38,652 nucleotides of DNA from Betaproteobacteria bacterium UBA2293 (lineage in GTDB: Bacteria; Pseudomonadota; Gammaproteobacteria; Burkholderiales; Rhodocyclaceae): the NCBI GenBank assembly GCA_002345845.1, contig DDWF01000259.1, forward strand, positions 3,176-41,827, given 5' to 3'. The notes under the pieces were generated by a model. That model saw only the letters and a list, made by a program, of their open reading frames with translations, had not been told where the DNA came from and searched no databases. The position numbers and the translations under genes were made by a program. Of the stretch, positions 14,855 to 23,468 are shown piece by piece (within the stretch, counting starts at the first letter, position 1; each line of letters opens with the position of its first letter).

Positions 14855-16294
14855 CTACGGCAGGGAGATGCCATCCACCGATGACACCTGCGGAGCCCCA
14901 TTAGCGGTATCCAAGGAGCGCAGGAGGTAGCCGTGAAGGATGCCCAGCGCGGTACCTTCGCCGTACCCCTCAGCCATTGATGAACGCGACCAGCCTCCTA
15001 CTTCATCTTGTACAAGCTTCGGCGCATTGGCATTGCGTAGCCGGTCCTTCATGGCGTGCCGGAAGCTATGTGACGTGAAGTGGAAGCCCTGAGATGACAG
15101 CCATTTATTGACGGCAGCAGAGGCCGAATCGCTCTTTATGGTTCCACTCTTGGTCAGGTAGCGCGGAAAGGCAAAGACTTGGCCCGGCTTGGCGTTGGCG
15201 TGGATGCGTTGAGCAGCCCAGAGCGCCGCCCCCACTAGGGGCACCTTACGGCGTGAGTAGGTATGCCCCGCGCTTTCGCCTTTGAGGTTTCGTGCTGTGG
15301 TCGGGCGGAACTCTACGTAGGGCACCGGTAGGGCATCCGGGCGGATGTCCGCAAGGTGAAGCCCCGCAACCTCAGCAATACGCGCCCCTACGTCCAGATG
15401 CAATGCAATCAGCCACCGAATGTCATCATCAGCCGCGCGGCATTCAGTCCTAAGGCGGGCGCTTTCGTCATGCGCGACCGAGGCCCGGCGTGTGGAGTCT
15501 TCCCCCAGGCCAGCAATGGACAGCTTTTCCCAGATGTCGGCAATCTTCAGTTGCTTCTCGGCGATGGCTTTCCTGAAGGCGGCGCGAACCGGAGTCATGT
15601 TGCGTTTTACAGATGCCGTCTTGAGGCCATTGGCTAACAGGTGATCCCGAAATGCCTTCGCATCGTCGCGGGTGTAGCTGGTCAGTTCCTTGTCGCCCAG
15701 CAGCTTGGTGAATTTTGCGCAGCAGGTGCGGGTGAAAGCGGCGGTGTCGGCGAAGGAGGACTTGCCGGCGTTCTGATGTTCAGTCAGATAGACCTCGATG
15801 GCATCCGAGAACAGGAACAGGGTGCGCCCTTGGAGCATCCGAAGGGCTTCCACTTCAGGTTTGTTCAGATACTCCTCTACGGGGGCGTGGTGGTAGGCGT
15901 CCTCAGGATCGTGCTGGCCCTCGGCGTAGGCGATGCGCTTTTCTTCCAGACGGTCAAAGAACTGATCAGCCTGAGCCGAGCCCGCGAGGCGGGGGTTCTC
16001 GATGCCGTGGGTCTTCAATAGGCGTGCCGCTGCTTCCCGTGCCGTTTCGGGGGTCAGGGTGGGGTCATTGTCCATGGCCTTCCATAGCGCTTCATGCTCG
16101 CGGTCAAGGCGGGCAATTTTCTGAGCGGCTATGACCGGATCGCAGGTGACTAGATTGCGCTTCAGCGTAGCGCTGCTGGGGTACCGCGATAGGTGCCGCT
16201 TGGGAACCTTCCGCTGCCAGTAAATTTGGCCGTCATCACGGATGTAGCTATGTTTCAGAGTCACTGTAATCAGCGGCGAAAGGTGGAAGCGCAT
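14855..16294 (-). CDS. int: Tyrosine-type integrase of the element
   Basis: A 479-residue phage-type tyrosine recombinase. The first third reads QIYWQRKVPKRHLSRYP and is likely the arm-binding and linker region. A SAM-like core-binding domain follows around residues 160-260. The catalytic domain has Arg in DVGARIAEVAGLHL, the H-x-x-R box in SHSFRHAMKDRLR and the nucleophile Tyr in SMAEGYGEG. It would cut and rejoin DNA at the tRNA-Arg 3' end. The gene starts 84 bp inside the right attachment repeat, the classic position. The start codon has no clear ribosome binding site, and putative arm sites overlap its 5' flank, which may allow self-control. Confidence 0.93.
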   Translation of the reverse strand: MRFHLSPLITVTLKHSYIRDDGQIYWQRKVPKRHLSRYPSSATLKRNLVTCDPVIAAQKIARLDREHEALWKAMDNDPTLTPETAREAAARLLKTHGIENPRLAGSAQADQFFDRLEEKRIAYAEGQHDPEDAYHHAPVEEYLNKPEVEALRMLQGRTLFLFSDAIEVYLTEHQNAGKSSFADTAAFTRTCCAKFTKLLGDKELTSYTRDDAKAFRDHLLANGLKTASVKRNMTPVRAAFRKAIAEKQLKIADIWEKLSIAGLGEDSTRRASVAHDESARLRTECRAADDDIRWLIALHLDVGARIAEVAGLHLADIRPDALPVPYVEFRPTTARNLKGESAGHTYSRRKVPLVGAALWAAQRIHANAKPGQVFAFPRYLTKSGTIKSDSASAAVNKWLSSQGFHFTSHSFRHAMKDRLRNANAPKLVQDEVGGWSRSSMAEGYGEGTALGILHGYLLRSLDTANGAPQVSSVDGISLP

Positions 16295-16298
16295 GGCA

Positions 16299-16320
16299 GG
16301 TACCGTGAAAGTACCACAGG
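16299..16320. promoter_or_regulatory. Putative integrase arm-type sites, right end
   Basis: Tandem 11-mers GGTACCGTGAA and AGTACCACAGG have (G)TACC cores exactly 11 bp apart. They match the pair at 9521-9542 in orientation and spacing. They lie 57 bp from attR and just upstream of the integrase start. Confidence 0.5.
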
Positions 16321-16340
16321 CGGCATCCTGGATTCTTCCG

Positions 16341-16373
16341 TAACGCTATGATTCGTAACGTAAAATAGCGTTA
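16341..16373. promoter_or_regulatory. Inverted repeat beside attR
   Basis: TAACGCTAT and ATAGCGTTA form a perfect 9 bp inverted repeat separated by 15 bases. CGTAACG occurs twice in this stretch. It lies between the integrase gene and the attR core, so it may bind an accessory factor or integrase, or shape the tRNA transcript end. Confidence 0.5.
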
Positions 16374-16377
16374 GTTC

Positions 16378-16395
16378 TGGCGCCCCCAGGTGGAA
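16378..16395. repeat. attR: 18 bp direct repeat within tRNA-Arg
   Basis: This copy of TGGCGCCCCCAGGTGGAA is the 3' end of the intact tRNA-Arg on the minus strand. It is identical to 9437-9454. Confidence 0.9.
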
Positions 16396-16452
16396 TCGAA
16401 CCACCAATTCGCCCTTAGGAGGGGCGTGTTATATCCATTTAACTATGGAGGC
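16378..16452 (-). tRNA. tRNA-Arg (anticodon CCU)
   Basis: A 75-base tRNA on the minus strand with encoded CCA. The acceptor GCCTCCA pairs with TGGGGGC (one G-T pair). The anticodon stem CGCCC/GGGCG encloses loop CTCCTAA, giving anticodon CCT for AGG codons. The T-arm is GGTGG-TTCGATT-CCACC. It is the integration target of the adjacent element and remains intact at the right junction. Confidence 0.95.
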
Positions 16453-16579
16453 CTTGCCGGAGGGGCGCATTGTAACGGCGGGGCGCCAGTTTGCGATAGG
16501 TGAAGCGCCGGCCAGCGGCTAAAATCGGCCCTTTCACGGTGTCGCCATTTGGCCTGACGCCATAATTTCCAAAGCCCTG

Positions 16580-18508
16580 ATGCCCCAGCTCAAACTCGCC
16601 AATGCCTGTCTCGCCTATGGCCATGTGCCGCTCCTCGATCACGCCGATTTTCTGCTCGATCCGGGCGAGCGTGTCGCCCTGATCGGCCGTAACGGCACCG
16701 GCAAGTCATCGCTGCTGGCGGCACTGGCGGCCGGCAGCGGCAAGGGGCGGCTGGATGACGGCGAAGTCTGGGTGCAGCCGGGCATTCGCGTCGGTTACGT
16801 GCCGCAGGAACCGCCTTTCGATCCGGCGATGTCGGTGTTTCAGGCGGTGGTCTCGGGAATGGGCGAGACCTCGGCGCTGCTCGCCGAATATCACGAGATT
16901 TCGCACCACATGGCCGAAGGCAGCGGCGACCACGATGCCCTGATGAGCCGCATGGACAGCCTGCAGCACGAGCTCGAGGCGCGCGGCGCCTGGGCCTACG
17001 AGGCGCAGGCAGAGAAGGTGATCGCCCGCTTCGGCCTGAATCCCGATGCCGCGGTCGGCAGCCTGTCCGGCGGCCAGAAGAAGCGTCTGGCCCTGGCCCA
17101 GGCCCTGTCGCAGGCACCGGATGTGCTGCTGCTCGACGAACCGACCAACCACCTCGACATCGCCGCCATCGAATGGCTGGAGACGATGCTGATCGATAGC
17201 GGCGTGACGCTGTTCTTCATCACCCACGACCGCTCCTTCCTCGATCGCGTATGCACCCGCATCGTCGAACTCGATCGCGGCAAGCTGGCCAGCTATCCCG
17301 GCAGTTTCACGCAGTACCAGCAGCGCAAGGAAGCGCAGTTGCACGAGGAGGGGCTGGCCAACGCCCGCGCCGACAAGCTTCTGAAGGAAGAGGAAGTGTG
17401 GATCCGCAAGGGCGTCGAGGCCCGCCGCACGCGCGCCATCTTCCGCGTCCAGCGCCTGGACCAGCTGCGCGCCGAGCGTCAGGCCCGCCGTGAGCGCATG
17501 GGCAAGGTCAACCTGCAGCTAGACGCCGGCGACAAGAGCGGCAAACTGGTCGCCGAACTGGACGATGTCAGCAAGGCCTACGGCGATCTGAGCGTGGTGC
17601 GCCATTTCTCGGCGCGCATCCAGCGCGGCGACAAGATCGGCCTGATCGGCCCCAACGGCGCCGGCAAGACAACCCTGCTGCGGCTGATCCTCGGCGAACT
17701 GCAGCCCGATTCGGGGATCGTGCGCCAGGGCACGAAGATGGAAATCGCCTACTTCGACCAGTTCCGCACCCAGCTCAACCCCGACTCGACGCTGTCCGAC
17801 GTCATCTCGCCGGGTTCCGACTGGGTCGAGATCGGCGGCGCCCGCAAGCACGTCATCGGCTATCTGGAAGACTTCCTGTTCGCCCCGGAACGGGCCCGCT
17901 CGCCGGTCAGCTCGCTCTCCGGCGGCGAGCGCAACCGGCTGCTACTGGCCCGCCTGTTTGCCAAGCCGGCCAACGTACTGGTGCTCGACGAACCGACCAA
18001 CGACCTCGACATCGAGACCCTGGAACTGCTCGAGGAACTGCTGCAGAACTACGACGGCACGCTGTTCCTGGTCAGCCACGACCGGACCTTCCTCGACAAC
18101 GTGGTGACCCAGACCATCGCCGCCGAGGGCGACGGCGGCTGGAAGGAATACGCTGGCGGCTACAGTGACTGGGCCAACTACCAGGCCAGCGTGCGCCAGG
18201 CAGCCAGCGACAAGGCCAGGAACGAAGCCCGGCCGGCGGCCAAGCCGGTGGCGGCCGCGGCCAAACCGAAGGTCGACAAGCTGAGCTGGAAGGAACAGCG
18301 CGAACTGGAGGCTCTGCCAGAGCGCATCGCCGCCCTGGAAAGCGAGCAGAGCCAGCTATCGACGTTGCTTGAAGACGCCGCCATCTACCAGCGCGACGCC
18401 AAGGCGGCGCAGCAGGCAGCCGAACGGCTGGCAGCCATCGACGAGGAATTGATGGTCCTGTTGGAACGCTGGGAAGTGCTGGAGTCGCGCGCCGCCGGTA
18501 CGGCCTGA
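16580..18508 (+). CDS. uup: ABC-F family ATPase (Uup-like)
   Basis: A 642-residue cytosolic ABC-F protein with two ATPase modules and no membrane domain. Module 1: Walker A GRNGTGKSS (residues 36-44), signature LSGGQKKRLALAQAL, Walker B LLLDEPTNHLD. Module 2: Walker A GPNGAGKTT, signature LSGGERNRLLLARL, Walker B LVLDEPTNDLD. A charged linker joins them, and an Ala/Pro/Lys-rich stretch leads to a C-terminal coiled coil (about 575-640, ELEALPERIAALESEQSQL), the DNA-binding tail typical of Uup. Uup proteins act at the ribosome and in genome stability. The length matches the family. Confidence 0.92.
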   Translation: MPQLKLANACLAYGHVPLLDHADFLLDPGERVALIGRNGTGKSSLLAALAAGSGKGRLDDGEVWVQPGIRVGYVPQEPPFDPAMSVFQAVVSGMGETSALLAEYHEISHHMAEGSGDHDALMSRMDSLQHELEARGAWAYEAQAEKVIARFGLNPDAAVGSLSGGQKKRLALAQALSQAPDVLLLDEPTNHLDIAAIEWLETMLIDSGVTLFFITHDRSFLDRVCTRIVELDRGKLASYPGSFTQYQQRKEAQLHEEGLANARADKLLKEEEVWIRKGVEARRTRAIFRVQRLDQLRAERQARRERMGKVNLQLDAGDKSGKLVAELDDVSKAYGDLSVVRHFSARIQRGDKIGLIGPNGAGKTTLLRLILGELQPDSGIVRQGTKMEIAYFDQFRTQLNPDSTLSDVISPGSDWVEIGGARKHVIGYLEDFLFAPERARSPVSSLSGGERNRLLLARLFAKPANVLVLDEPTNDLDIETLELLEELLQNYDGTLFLVSHDRTFLDNVVTQTIAAEGDGGWKEYAGGYSDWANYQASVRQAASDKARNEARPAAKPVAAAAKPKVDKLSWKEQRELEALPERIAALESEQSQLSTLLEDAAIYQRDAKAAQQAAERLAAIDEELMVLLERWEVLESRAAGTA

Positions 18509-18512
18509 GGCG

Positions 18513-19358
18513 TCAGTTTTCCAGCGGCCGCCCGGGTAGCGGCTCGAGGCGCAGGCGCTGACGGACGGCTTCCGGCGTGATGTTGAGCAGTTTGCCGATA
18601 TCGACATAATCATCCGGCAGGGCGGCGTCGCTCCAGCCGTGCGCCGAATGGCGGGCTAGGCGGACGGCCAGTTCGACATTGCGTACCCGCCCCTGATTGG
18701 TCTGGCTATCGTCGATCAGAGTTTGCAGCAGTTGCGGCAGGTGCCAGACCTTGCACAGTTCGGTCTGGATGTCCTGGAAGCTCAGGCCCAGCGTGTTGCG
18801 CTGGGCATCGGCGCTGCGCATTGCCGGGTTGGCGTTCTGCTGCGCCTGGATGTCGAGGCCGAGGCGCGGGGCAAAACACCAGACGAGAATTTCGGCCAGG
18901 TCGTGGAGCAGGGCGGCAATGCGTACCTCTTCCATGTTCAGGTCGTGGCGCCAGATGGCCCAGTCCTGGGCATAGTCGGCGGCCCGCTGGGCGCGGCGGA
19001 TGATGTGCAGGACGCCGAGCAGGGCATGCGGGTCGCAGCCCTTGAGCATGTCCTCGATGGTCGGCAGATCCTCGAAGCGGCGGAAGAAGGGCTGCATGCC
19101 GGCCATCATCACGGCGCCGGCGATGGTGGTGATGTCGTGTTGCAGGGAGCGGCTGCGCAGCGGCTGGATATAGGCGAGGACGCGAACGGTCATGATCGGG
19201 TCCTGGAGAATGACGCGGGCCAATTCGCGGGCATCGACGTTTTCCAGGTCGGCGCGCATTTCGTCGAGGTGGCGCTTGGTCACCCGCAGCACCGGCAAGG
19301 TGTTGTTGCTGAACAGCAATACCCAGGCGTCGGTATCCGGTAGCGGATGGTCAAGCAT
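18513..19358 (-). CDS. HDOD domain protein
   Basis: A 281-residue protein dominated by an HDOD domain, a metal-independent relative of HD phosphohydrolases used in signalling. The region ARVILQDPIMTVRVLAYIQP (about residues 44-63) is the HDOD opening. An HD-like pair in RIAALLHDLAEILVW (about 148-162) follows. The C-terminal part (LLNITPEAVRQRLRLEPLP) resembles a helix-turn-helix-like tail. It ends 4 bp after the uup stop on the other strand, and its start is divergent from the MBL-fold gene. Its signal and partner are unknown; a second HDOD gene lies 0.8 kb away. Confidence 0.85.
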   Translation of the reverse strand: MLDHPLPDTDAWVLLFSNNTLPVLRVTKRHLDEMRADLENVDARELARVILQDPIMTVRVLAYIQPLRSRSLQHDITTIAGAVMMAGMQPFFRRFEDLPTIEDMLKGCDPHALLGVLHIIRRAQRAADYAQDWAIWRHDLNMEEVRIAALLHDLAEILVWCFAPRLGLDIQAQQNANPAMRSADAQRNTLGLSFQDIQTELCKVWHLPQLLQTLIDDSQTNQGRVRNVELAVRLARHSAHGWSDAALPDDYVDIGKLLNITPEAVRQRLRLEPLPGRPLEN

Positions 19359-19474
19359 CGTGTCGTCCTCGCAATGGTCAGGTATGGCTGTGCGCGGAGT
19401 TTAAGGGGCGCCAACCGGCCCGGCAAGGCGGGCCATGCGATAATCGCCGCCATTCCACCTTTCTGCTGATTGCC

Positions 19475-20116
19475 ATGCGCTACAAGATCGTTCCGGTAAC
19501 TCCCTTCGAGCAAAACTGCACCATTTTCTGGTGCGAAAAGACCCGTCTGGCGGCGGTCGTCGACCCCGGTGGCGATCTCGACCGCATCCGTCAGGCGCTG
19601 GCCGAGAATGAGCTGACCCTTGACCGCATCCTGGTCACTCATGGTCATATCGATCATGCCGGCGGCGTCGCCGCCCTCGCCGAGGCGACCGGCGTTGCCA
19701 TCGAGGGGCCGCACGAGGAGGATCGCTTCTGGATCGACGGCATGGCCCAGCAGGGCAAGATGTTCGGCTTTGCCGACGGCCGGCCCTTCGCGCCGACGCG
19801 TTGGTTGAAGGACGGCGACAAGGTGCGTTTCGGCGAAATCGAACTCGCTGTCCTGCATTGCCCCGGTCATACCCCGGGGCATGTCGTCTTCCACCATCCG
19901 GCCAGCCAGTTGGCGCAGGTCGGCGATGTGCTCTTCCAGGGCTCCATCGGCCGCACCGATTTCCCGCGCGGCGACCACGACACGCTGCTGCGTTCGATCA
20001 AGGAACGGCTCTTTCCGCTGGGTGACGAGGTCGAGTTCATTCCCGGTCACGGCCCGATGTCCAACTTCGGGGAGGAACGCCGCTACAACCCCTTCCTCAG
20101 CGGGCGCTTCGGCTAA
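19475..20116 (+). CDS. Metallo-beta-lactamase-fold hydrolase (YcbL/GloB type II-like)
   Basis: A 213-residue zinc hydrolase. Metal ligands are visible in THGHIDHAGG (H-x-H-x-D-H), the lone His in CPGHTPGHV, the bridging Asp in VGDVLFQGSIGRTDFPRG, and the last His in IPGHGPMS. The compact length and GSIGRTDFP box match the YcbL-like class of glyoxalase II relatives, which lack the long C-terminal substrate domain of GloB. It may hydrolyse S-lactoylglutathione or a related thioester. It sits alone between two minus-strand HDOD genes. Confidence 0.88.
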   Translation: MRYKIVPVTPFEQNCTIFWCEKTRLAAVVDPGGDLDRIRQALAENELTLDRILVTHGHIDHAGGVAALAEATGVAIEGPHEEDRFWIDGMAQQGKMFGFADGRPFAPTRWLKDGDKVRFGEIELAVLHCPGHTPGHVVFHHPASQLAQVGDVLFQGSIGRTDFPRGDHDTLLRSIKERLFPLGDEVEFIPGHGPMSNFGEERRYNPFLSGRFG

Positions 20117-20122
20117 CCGGCA

Positions 20123-21304
20123 TTACTCGCTGGCCGGGTGAATTTTGGCCGCCCAGGCCAGGGCGCCGAGTTGCGCAGCGAGGTGGTTGTCAACGTCAAT
20201 GCCCAGTTCGCCGAGGCGGCTTGCCGCCGTCTGCAGGTCGCGTGCTTCCGCCGCTTCCACCGCTCCCAGGAGGCGGCCGAGGGCACCGCCATGTTCGGTC
20301 AAGGCCATGGTCACCGCTTCGGCCAGCGGCAATTGATGGACAATTTCGCTCATCGGCATGTTGAGCAGCACGTGCAGAAGCGAGAAGGAGCCGACCATGA
20401 ACGCGGCGTCGCGCAACTCTTCCGTGGCCGCGCCGGAGGCACCTGGCGCAACCAGCGATTCGAGCAGATGGCCACGGGCCGCCGCCTTCTGCAGTAGCGG
20501 ATTGGGGTGCTGGCCGTTGTTCGGGTCGGCATAGACCAGCAGTTGCAACCAGCGTTGCAACTGGCGCCGGCCAAGCAGATTGATGGCCTGGGCGAAACTG
20601 GTGATCGGCCGCGACGGGGCGATTGCCGCCGAATTGACGAGGCGCAGCAGACTGTACGAGAGCTTCGATTCCTGGCGGAAGACGGCATCAAGCTCGGCCG
20701 TGTCGGCATCCTTGGCGATCAGGGCGAGCAGCTCAAGCAGCTTGATCCGCGTCGTGTCCGCCTTGCCCGGCTTGGTCGCCCGGGTCAGCAGAAATTCGGC
20801 GGTGGATAGCGTGCACGCGTTGTCGAGGAACCATAGCCGGTCGATATGGCTATGCACGTCGATGGCGACGATGGTGGTCCGGCTGGATAGTCCGATGAGG
20901 GCATAAGGTGGCAGGCTGCGGGCCCGACCGGCCGGCAGCAGCAGGTAGTGCCAGGCGCCGGCAGCGGGCAGGGGGGCGTTGTTGCCGGCGAGCATGGCCA
21001 CCTTGCCATGCGCTTTGCGGCGCTCGGCCTCCAAAGCCTGCAGCCCCTCGGCTTGCTCGACGGGGGCATCAGCCGGAAAGACAAATACGGCGCGCTCGCC
21101 AAGGTCCCCTGTCTGGCAGGCGGGGGCTGTCGCGGGAATGAACCAGGGGTGGCGGTGGTCGAAGTCGGCCAGCGTTGGCGCCATGGTCAGCCGATCAAGC
21201 GTGGCATGGTGCCGGGGCGGCGGTAGTGTTTCGACGAGATAACCCGACCAGGCGTCATCGGCGCCAAGCAATGGATGAATGAAAAGAAAATCGGACGTGG
21301 CCAT
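20123..21304 (-). CDS. YuxH-type protein: degenerate EAL-like region plus HDOD domain
   Basis: A 393-residue protein. The N-terminal 185 residues have the layout of the degenerate EAL-like part of YuxH-type proteins (late strand IVAIDVHSHIDRLWFLDNAC), without an EAL motif or metal ligands. The C-terminal HDOD domain (about 190-390) has LLELLALIAKDADTAELDAVF, then LSYSLLRLVNSA and SFAQAINLLGRRQLQRWLQLLVYA, the standard HDOD signature. The protein is likely a signalling adaptor rather than a c-di-GMP phosphodiesterase. It converges on the MBL-fold gene with 6 bp between stops. Confidence 0.83.
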   Translation of the reverse strand: MATSDFLFIHPLLGADDAWSGYLVETLPPPRHHATLDRLTMAPTLADFDHRHPWFIPATAPACQTGDLGERAVFVFPADAPVEQAEGLQALEAERRKAHGKVAMLAGNNAPLPAAGAWHYLLLPAGRARSLPPYALIGLSSRTTIVAIDVHSHIDRLWFLDNACTLSTAEFLLTRATKPGKADTTRIKLLELLALIAKDADTAELDAVFRQESKLSYSLLRLVNSAAIAPSRPITSFAQAINLLGRRQLQRWLQLLVYADPNNGQHPNPLLQKAAARGHLLESLVAPGASGAATEELRDAAFMVGSFSLLHVLLNMPMSEIVHQLPLAEAVTMALTEHGGALGRLLGAVEAAEARDLQTAASRLGELGIDVDNHLAAQLGALAWAAKIHPASE

Positions 21305-21481
21305 TTTTGTGTGCTCAATCTAGACGATCGATGTTAGCAAAGCTGGCCGCAGCCGTCTCCAAATCTCGTCGGATGGGCGCATTCTCCCTGCTTCACCCTG
21401 GATGGCGGGTGCCGACAAAGGCGGGATGACGGCGCAGACCTTTGGGGTAAAATACGCGCCGACCCAGAAAACGAGCCGTCC

Positions 21482-22450
21482 ATGAAAATAAGTTTCCTCG
21501 ACTTCGAGCAATCCATTGCTGACCTCGAAGGCAAGATCGAAGAGCTGCGCTTCGTCCAGGATGATTCTGCCGTCGATATCTCGGAAGAGATCGGTCGCCT
21601 GGAAAAGAAAAGCGCACAGTTGACCAAAGAGATTTACGCCAAGCTCTCGCCCTGGCAGATCTCGCAGGTTGCCCGTCATCCGCAGCGCCCTTATACGCTG
21701 GATTACGTGCAGCACATGTTTACTGATTTCGAAGAGTTGCACGGTGATCGTGCCTTCGCCGACGACCATGCAATTGTCGGTGGGCTGGCCCGCTTCAACG
21801 GCCAGTCGGTGGTCGTCATCGGCCACCAGAAGGGGCGCGATACCAAGGAAAAAATCCACCGCAACTTCGGCATGCCGCGTCCGGAAGGCTATCGCAAGGC
21901 ACTGCGCCTGATGCGGCTGGCCGAGAAGTTCGGTCTGCCGGTGATGACCTTCGTCGATACGCCGGGCGCTTATCCCGGCATCGATGCCGAAGAGCGTGGT
22001 CAATCCGAGGCGATCGGCCGCAACCTCTATGTGATGGCCGAACTCAAGGTGCCGGTCATCGTCACCATCATTGGTGAAGGTGGCTCCGGCGGTGCGCTGG
22101 CCATTGCCGTCGGCGATGTCGTACAGATGTTGCAATACTCGACCTATTCCGTCATTTCGCCGGAGGGTTGTGCCTCCATCCTCTGGAAGAGCGCCGAGAA
22201 GGCCCCCGAGGCCGCCGAAACCATGGGCATTACGGCGCCCCGCCTGAAAACCCTGGGGCTGATTGATCGTATCGTCAACGAACCGCTCGGCGGAGCGCAT
22301 CGCGATCATCCCGCCATGGCGCAGAATCTCAAGAAGGCCTTGCAGGATGCCCTCAAGCAGCTTTCCGCGATGACCACTGAGGAACTGCTGGCGACGCGCT
22401 ACGAGCGGCTGATGAGCTATGGCCGCTTCAAGGAACAGGACGTCGCCTGA
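21482..22450 (+). CDS. accA: Acetyl-CoA carboxylase carboxyltransferase subunit alpha
   Basis: A 322-residue AccA, the alpha half of the carboxyltransferase that moves CO2 from biotin to acetyl-CoA to make malonyl-CoA for fatty acid synthesis. The family N-terminus ([19 protein letters not shown]) leads to the crotonase-like core with [35 protein letters not shown] and [27 protein letters not shown] is also family-typical. The length is standard. The last 32 bases overlap the start of tilS, a common pairing. Confidence 0.97.
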   Translation: MKISFLDFEQSIADLEGKIEELRFVQDDSAVDISEEIGRLEKKSAQLTKEIYAKLSPWQISQVARHPQRPYTLDYVQHMFTDFEELHGDRAFADDHAIVGGLARFNGQSVVVIGHQKGRDTKEKIHRNFGMPRPEGYRKALRLMRLAEKFGLPVMTFVDTPGAYPGIDAEERGQSEAIGRNLYVMAELKVPVIVTIIGEGGSGGALAIAVGDVVQMLQYSTYSVISPEGCASILWKSAEKAPEAAETMGITAPRLKTLGLIDRIVNEPLGGAHRDHPAMAQNLKKALQDALKQLSAMTTEELLATRYERLMSYGRFKEQDVA

Positions 22451-23390
22451 CCTGACGGCGCGGCTCGCCGTATTTGTCGGCGACCGCTTGGCGGCGCACG
22501 AGACAGTGTGCGTTGGCCTTTCCGGTGGCTGCGATTCCGTCGTCCTGCTGCACTCGCTCAGCCAGCTTGGCCTGGGCGGTCGTCTCGGCGCCCTGCATGT
22601 CCATCATGGCCTGTCGCCGCATGCCGATGCCTGGGACGCGTTTTGCCAACGTTATTGCCACGAGCTTGGCGTGCCGCTGCTGGTTCGTCGGGTCAGCGTT
22701 GCGTCTGGCACAGGGTGCGGGCTGGAGGCTGCCGCCCGCGATGCCCGTTACGCGGCCTTCGCCGAGGCGCCCGCAGATTGCCTGTTCCTGGCTCAGCATG
22801 GCGGCGATCAGGCAGAAACGCTGCTGCTCAATCTGCTGCGTGGTTGCGGGGTAACCGGTGCAGCGGCGATGCCGGTCGAGCGCCAGTGTGGCGGCCGGCG
22901 CCTGCTGCGGCCGCTACTTGGCGAAAGCCGTGTCGACATCGAGGCTTACGCCCGGTGCCATGGCCTGGATTGGGTCGAGGACGAGAGCAATGACAACACG
23001 ACTTTCACCCGCAACTACCTGCGTCACCAGGTCATACCGATCATCGGGCAGCGTTTCCCCGCCGCCGAAATCGCCCTGCGACGAGCCGCCGCGAACTTCG
23101 GCGAAGCGGCCGGATTGCTCGATGATCTTGCTGCTGCCGACTGGGCTGCGGTGGCCGATGGTGAGACGGCCCGGCTGGCCGATCTGCGTCGCTTGAGCCC
23201 GGCGCGCCTGAAGAATCTGTTGCGTCACCGCCTGCGAGTGCTCGGCTGGCAGGTTCCGGTCGCCGACCGGCTCGACGAGTTCGTCCGCCAGTTGATCCGT
23301 GCGGCACCGGATCGTCATCCCGAACTGCTTCTGGCCGAGGGGCGGATGCGTTCGGCGCGCGGCCGTCTGCACTGGCTTACGGCGCAATAA
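22419..23390 (+). CDS. tilS: tRNA(Ile)-lysidine synthase, short form
   Basis: A 323-residue TilS, which attaches lysine to C34 of tRNA-Ile(CAU) so that it reads AUA. The ATP-pyrophosphatase P-loop is [12 protein letters not shown], followed by [15 protein letters not shown] and [18 protein letters not shown]. The tRNA-contact stretch [20 protein letters not shown] is present. The protein ends about 100 residues earlier than E. coli TilS (432 aa): the C-terminal TilS_C domain is absent, and only 78 bp separate the stop from dapA. It starts inside accA and is translated in another frame. Confidence 0.92.
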   Translation: MAASRNRTSPDLTARLAVFVGDRLAAHETVCVGLSGGCDSVVLLHSLSQLGLGGRLGALHVHHGLSPHADAWDAFCQRYCHELGVPLLVRRVSVASGTGCGLEAAARDARYAAFAEAPADCLFLAQHGGDQAETLLLNLLRGCGVTGAAAMPVERQCGGRRLLRPLLGESRVDIEAYARCHGLDWVEDESNDNTTFTRNYLRHQVIPIIGQRFPAAEIALRRAAANFGEAAGLLDDLAAADWAAVADGETARLADLRRLSPARLKNLLRHRLRVLGWQVPVADRLDEFVRQLIRAAPDRHPELLLAEGRMRSARGRLHWLTAQ

Positions 23391-23468
23391 CAAACGGTTA
23401 CCAAGCGCCTTTCCGCGGTGATTGGCCTTCAGTTACAATCCCCTGATTAATTTCTTGATGAACAGGCC

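Larger units (their letters stand above)
9437..16395. mobile_element. Integrative element (satellite- or reduced-prophage-like) in tRNA-Arg(CCU)
   Basis: A 6.96 kb segment bounded by an 18 bp perfect direct repeat (TGGCGCCCCCAGGTGGAA). The right copy is the 3' end of tRNA-Arg including CCA, and the left copy lies just past the promoter side of the transglutaminase gene. A tyrosine integrase gene lies next to the tRNA with its start toward the junction. Paired arm-type motifs lie inside both ends. The cargo mixes a serine recombinase, a KilA-N fragment, a podovirus gp14-like protein, RNase HI, a ParB-like protein and unknown small genes. No capsid, terminase, portal or polymerase gene is present. 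Precise excision would rejoin the transglutaminase flank to an intact tRNA-Arg. Confidence 0.88.

Noticed and set aside
9643..16294. Conjugative or plasmid origin functions
   Set aside because: No relaxase, replication initiator, ParA or mating-pair gene was found; the ParB-like protein alone is not evidence of a plasmid.
21320..22309. 329-codon open frame on the minus strand
   Set aside because: It is the antisense shadow of accA.
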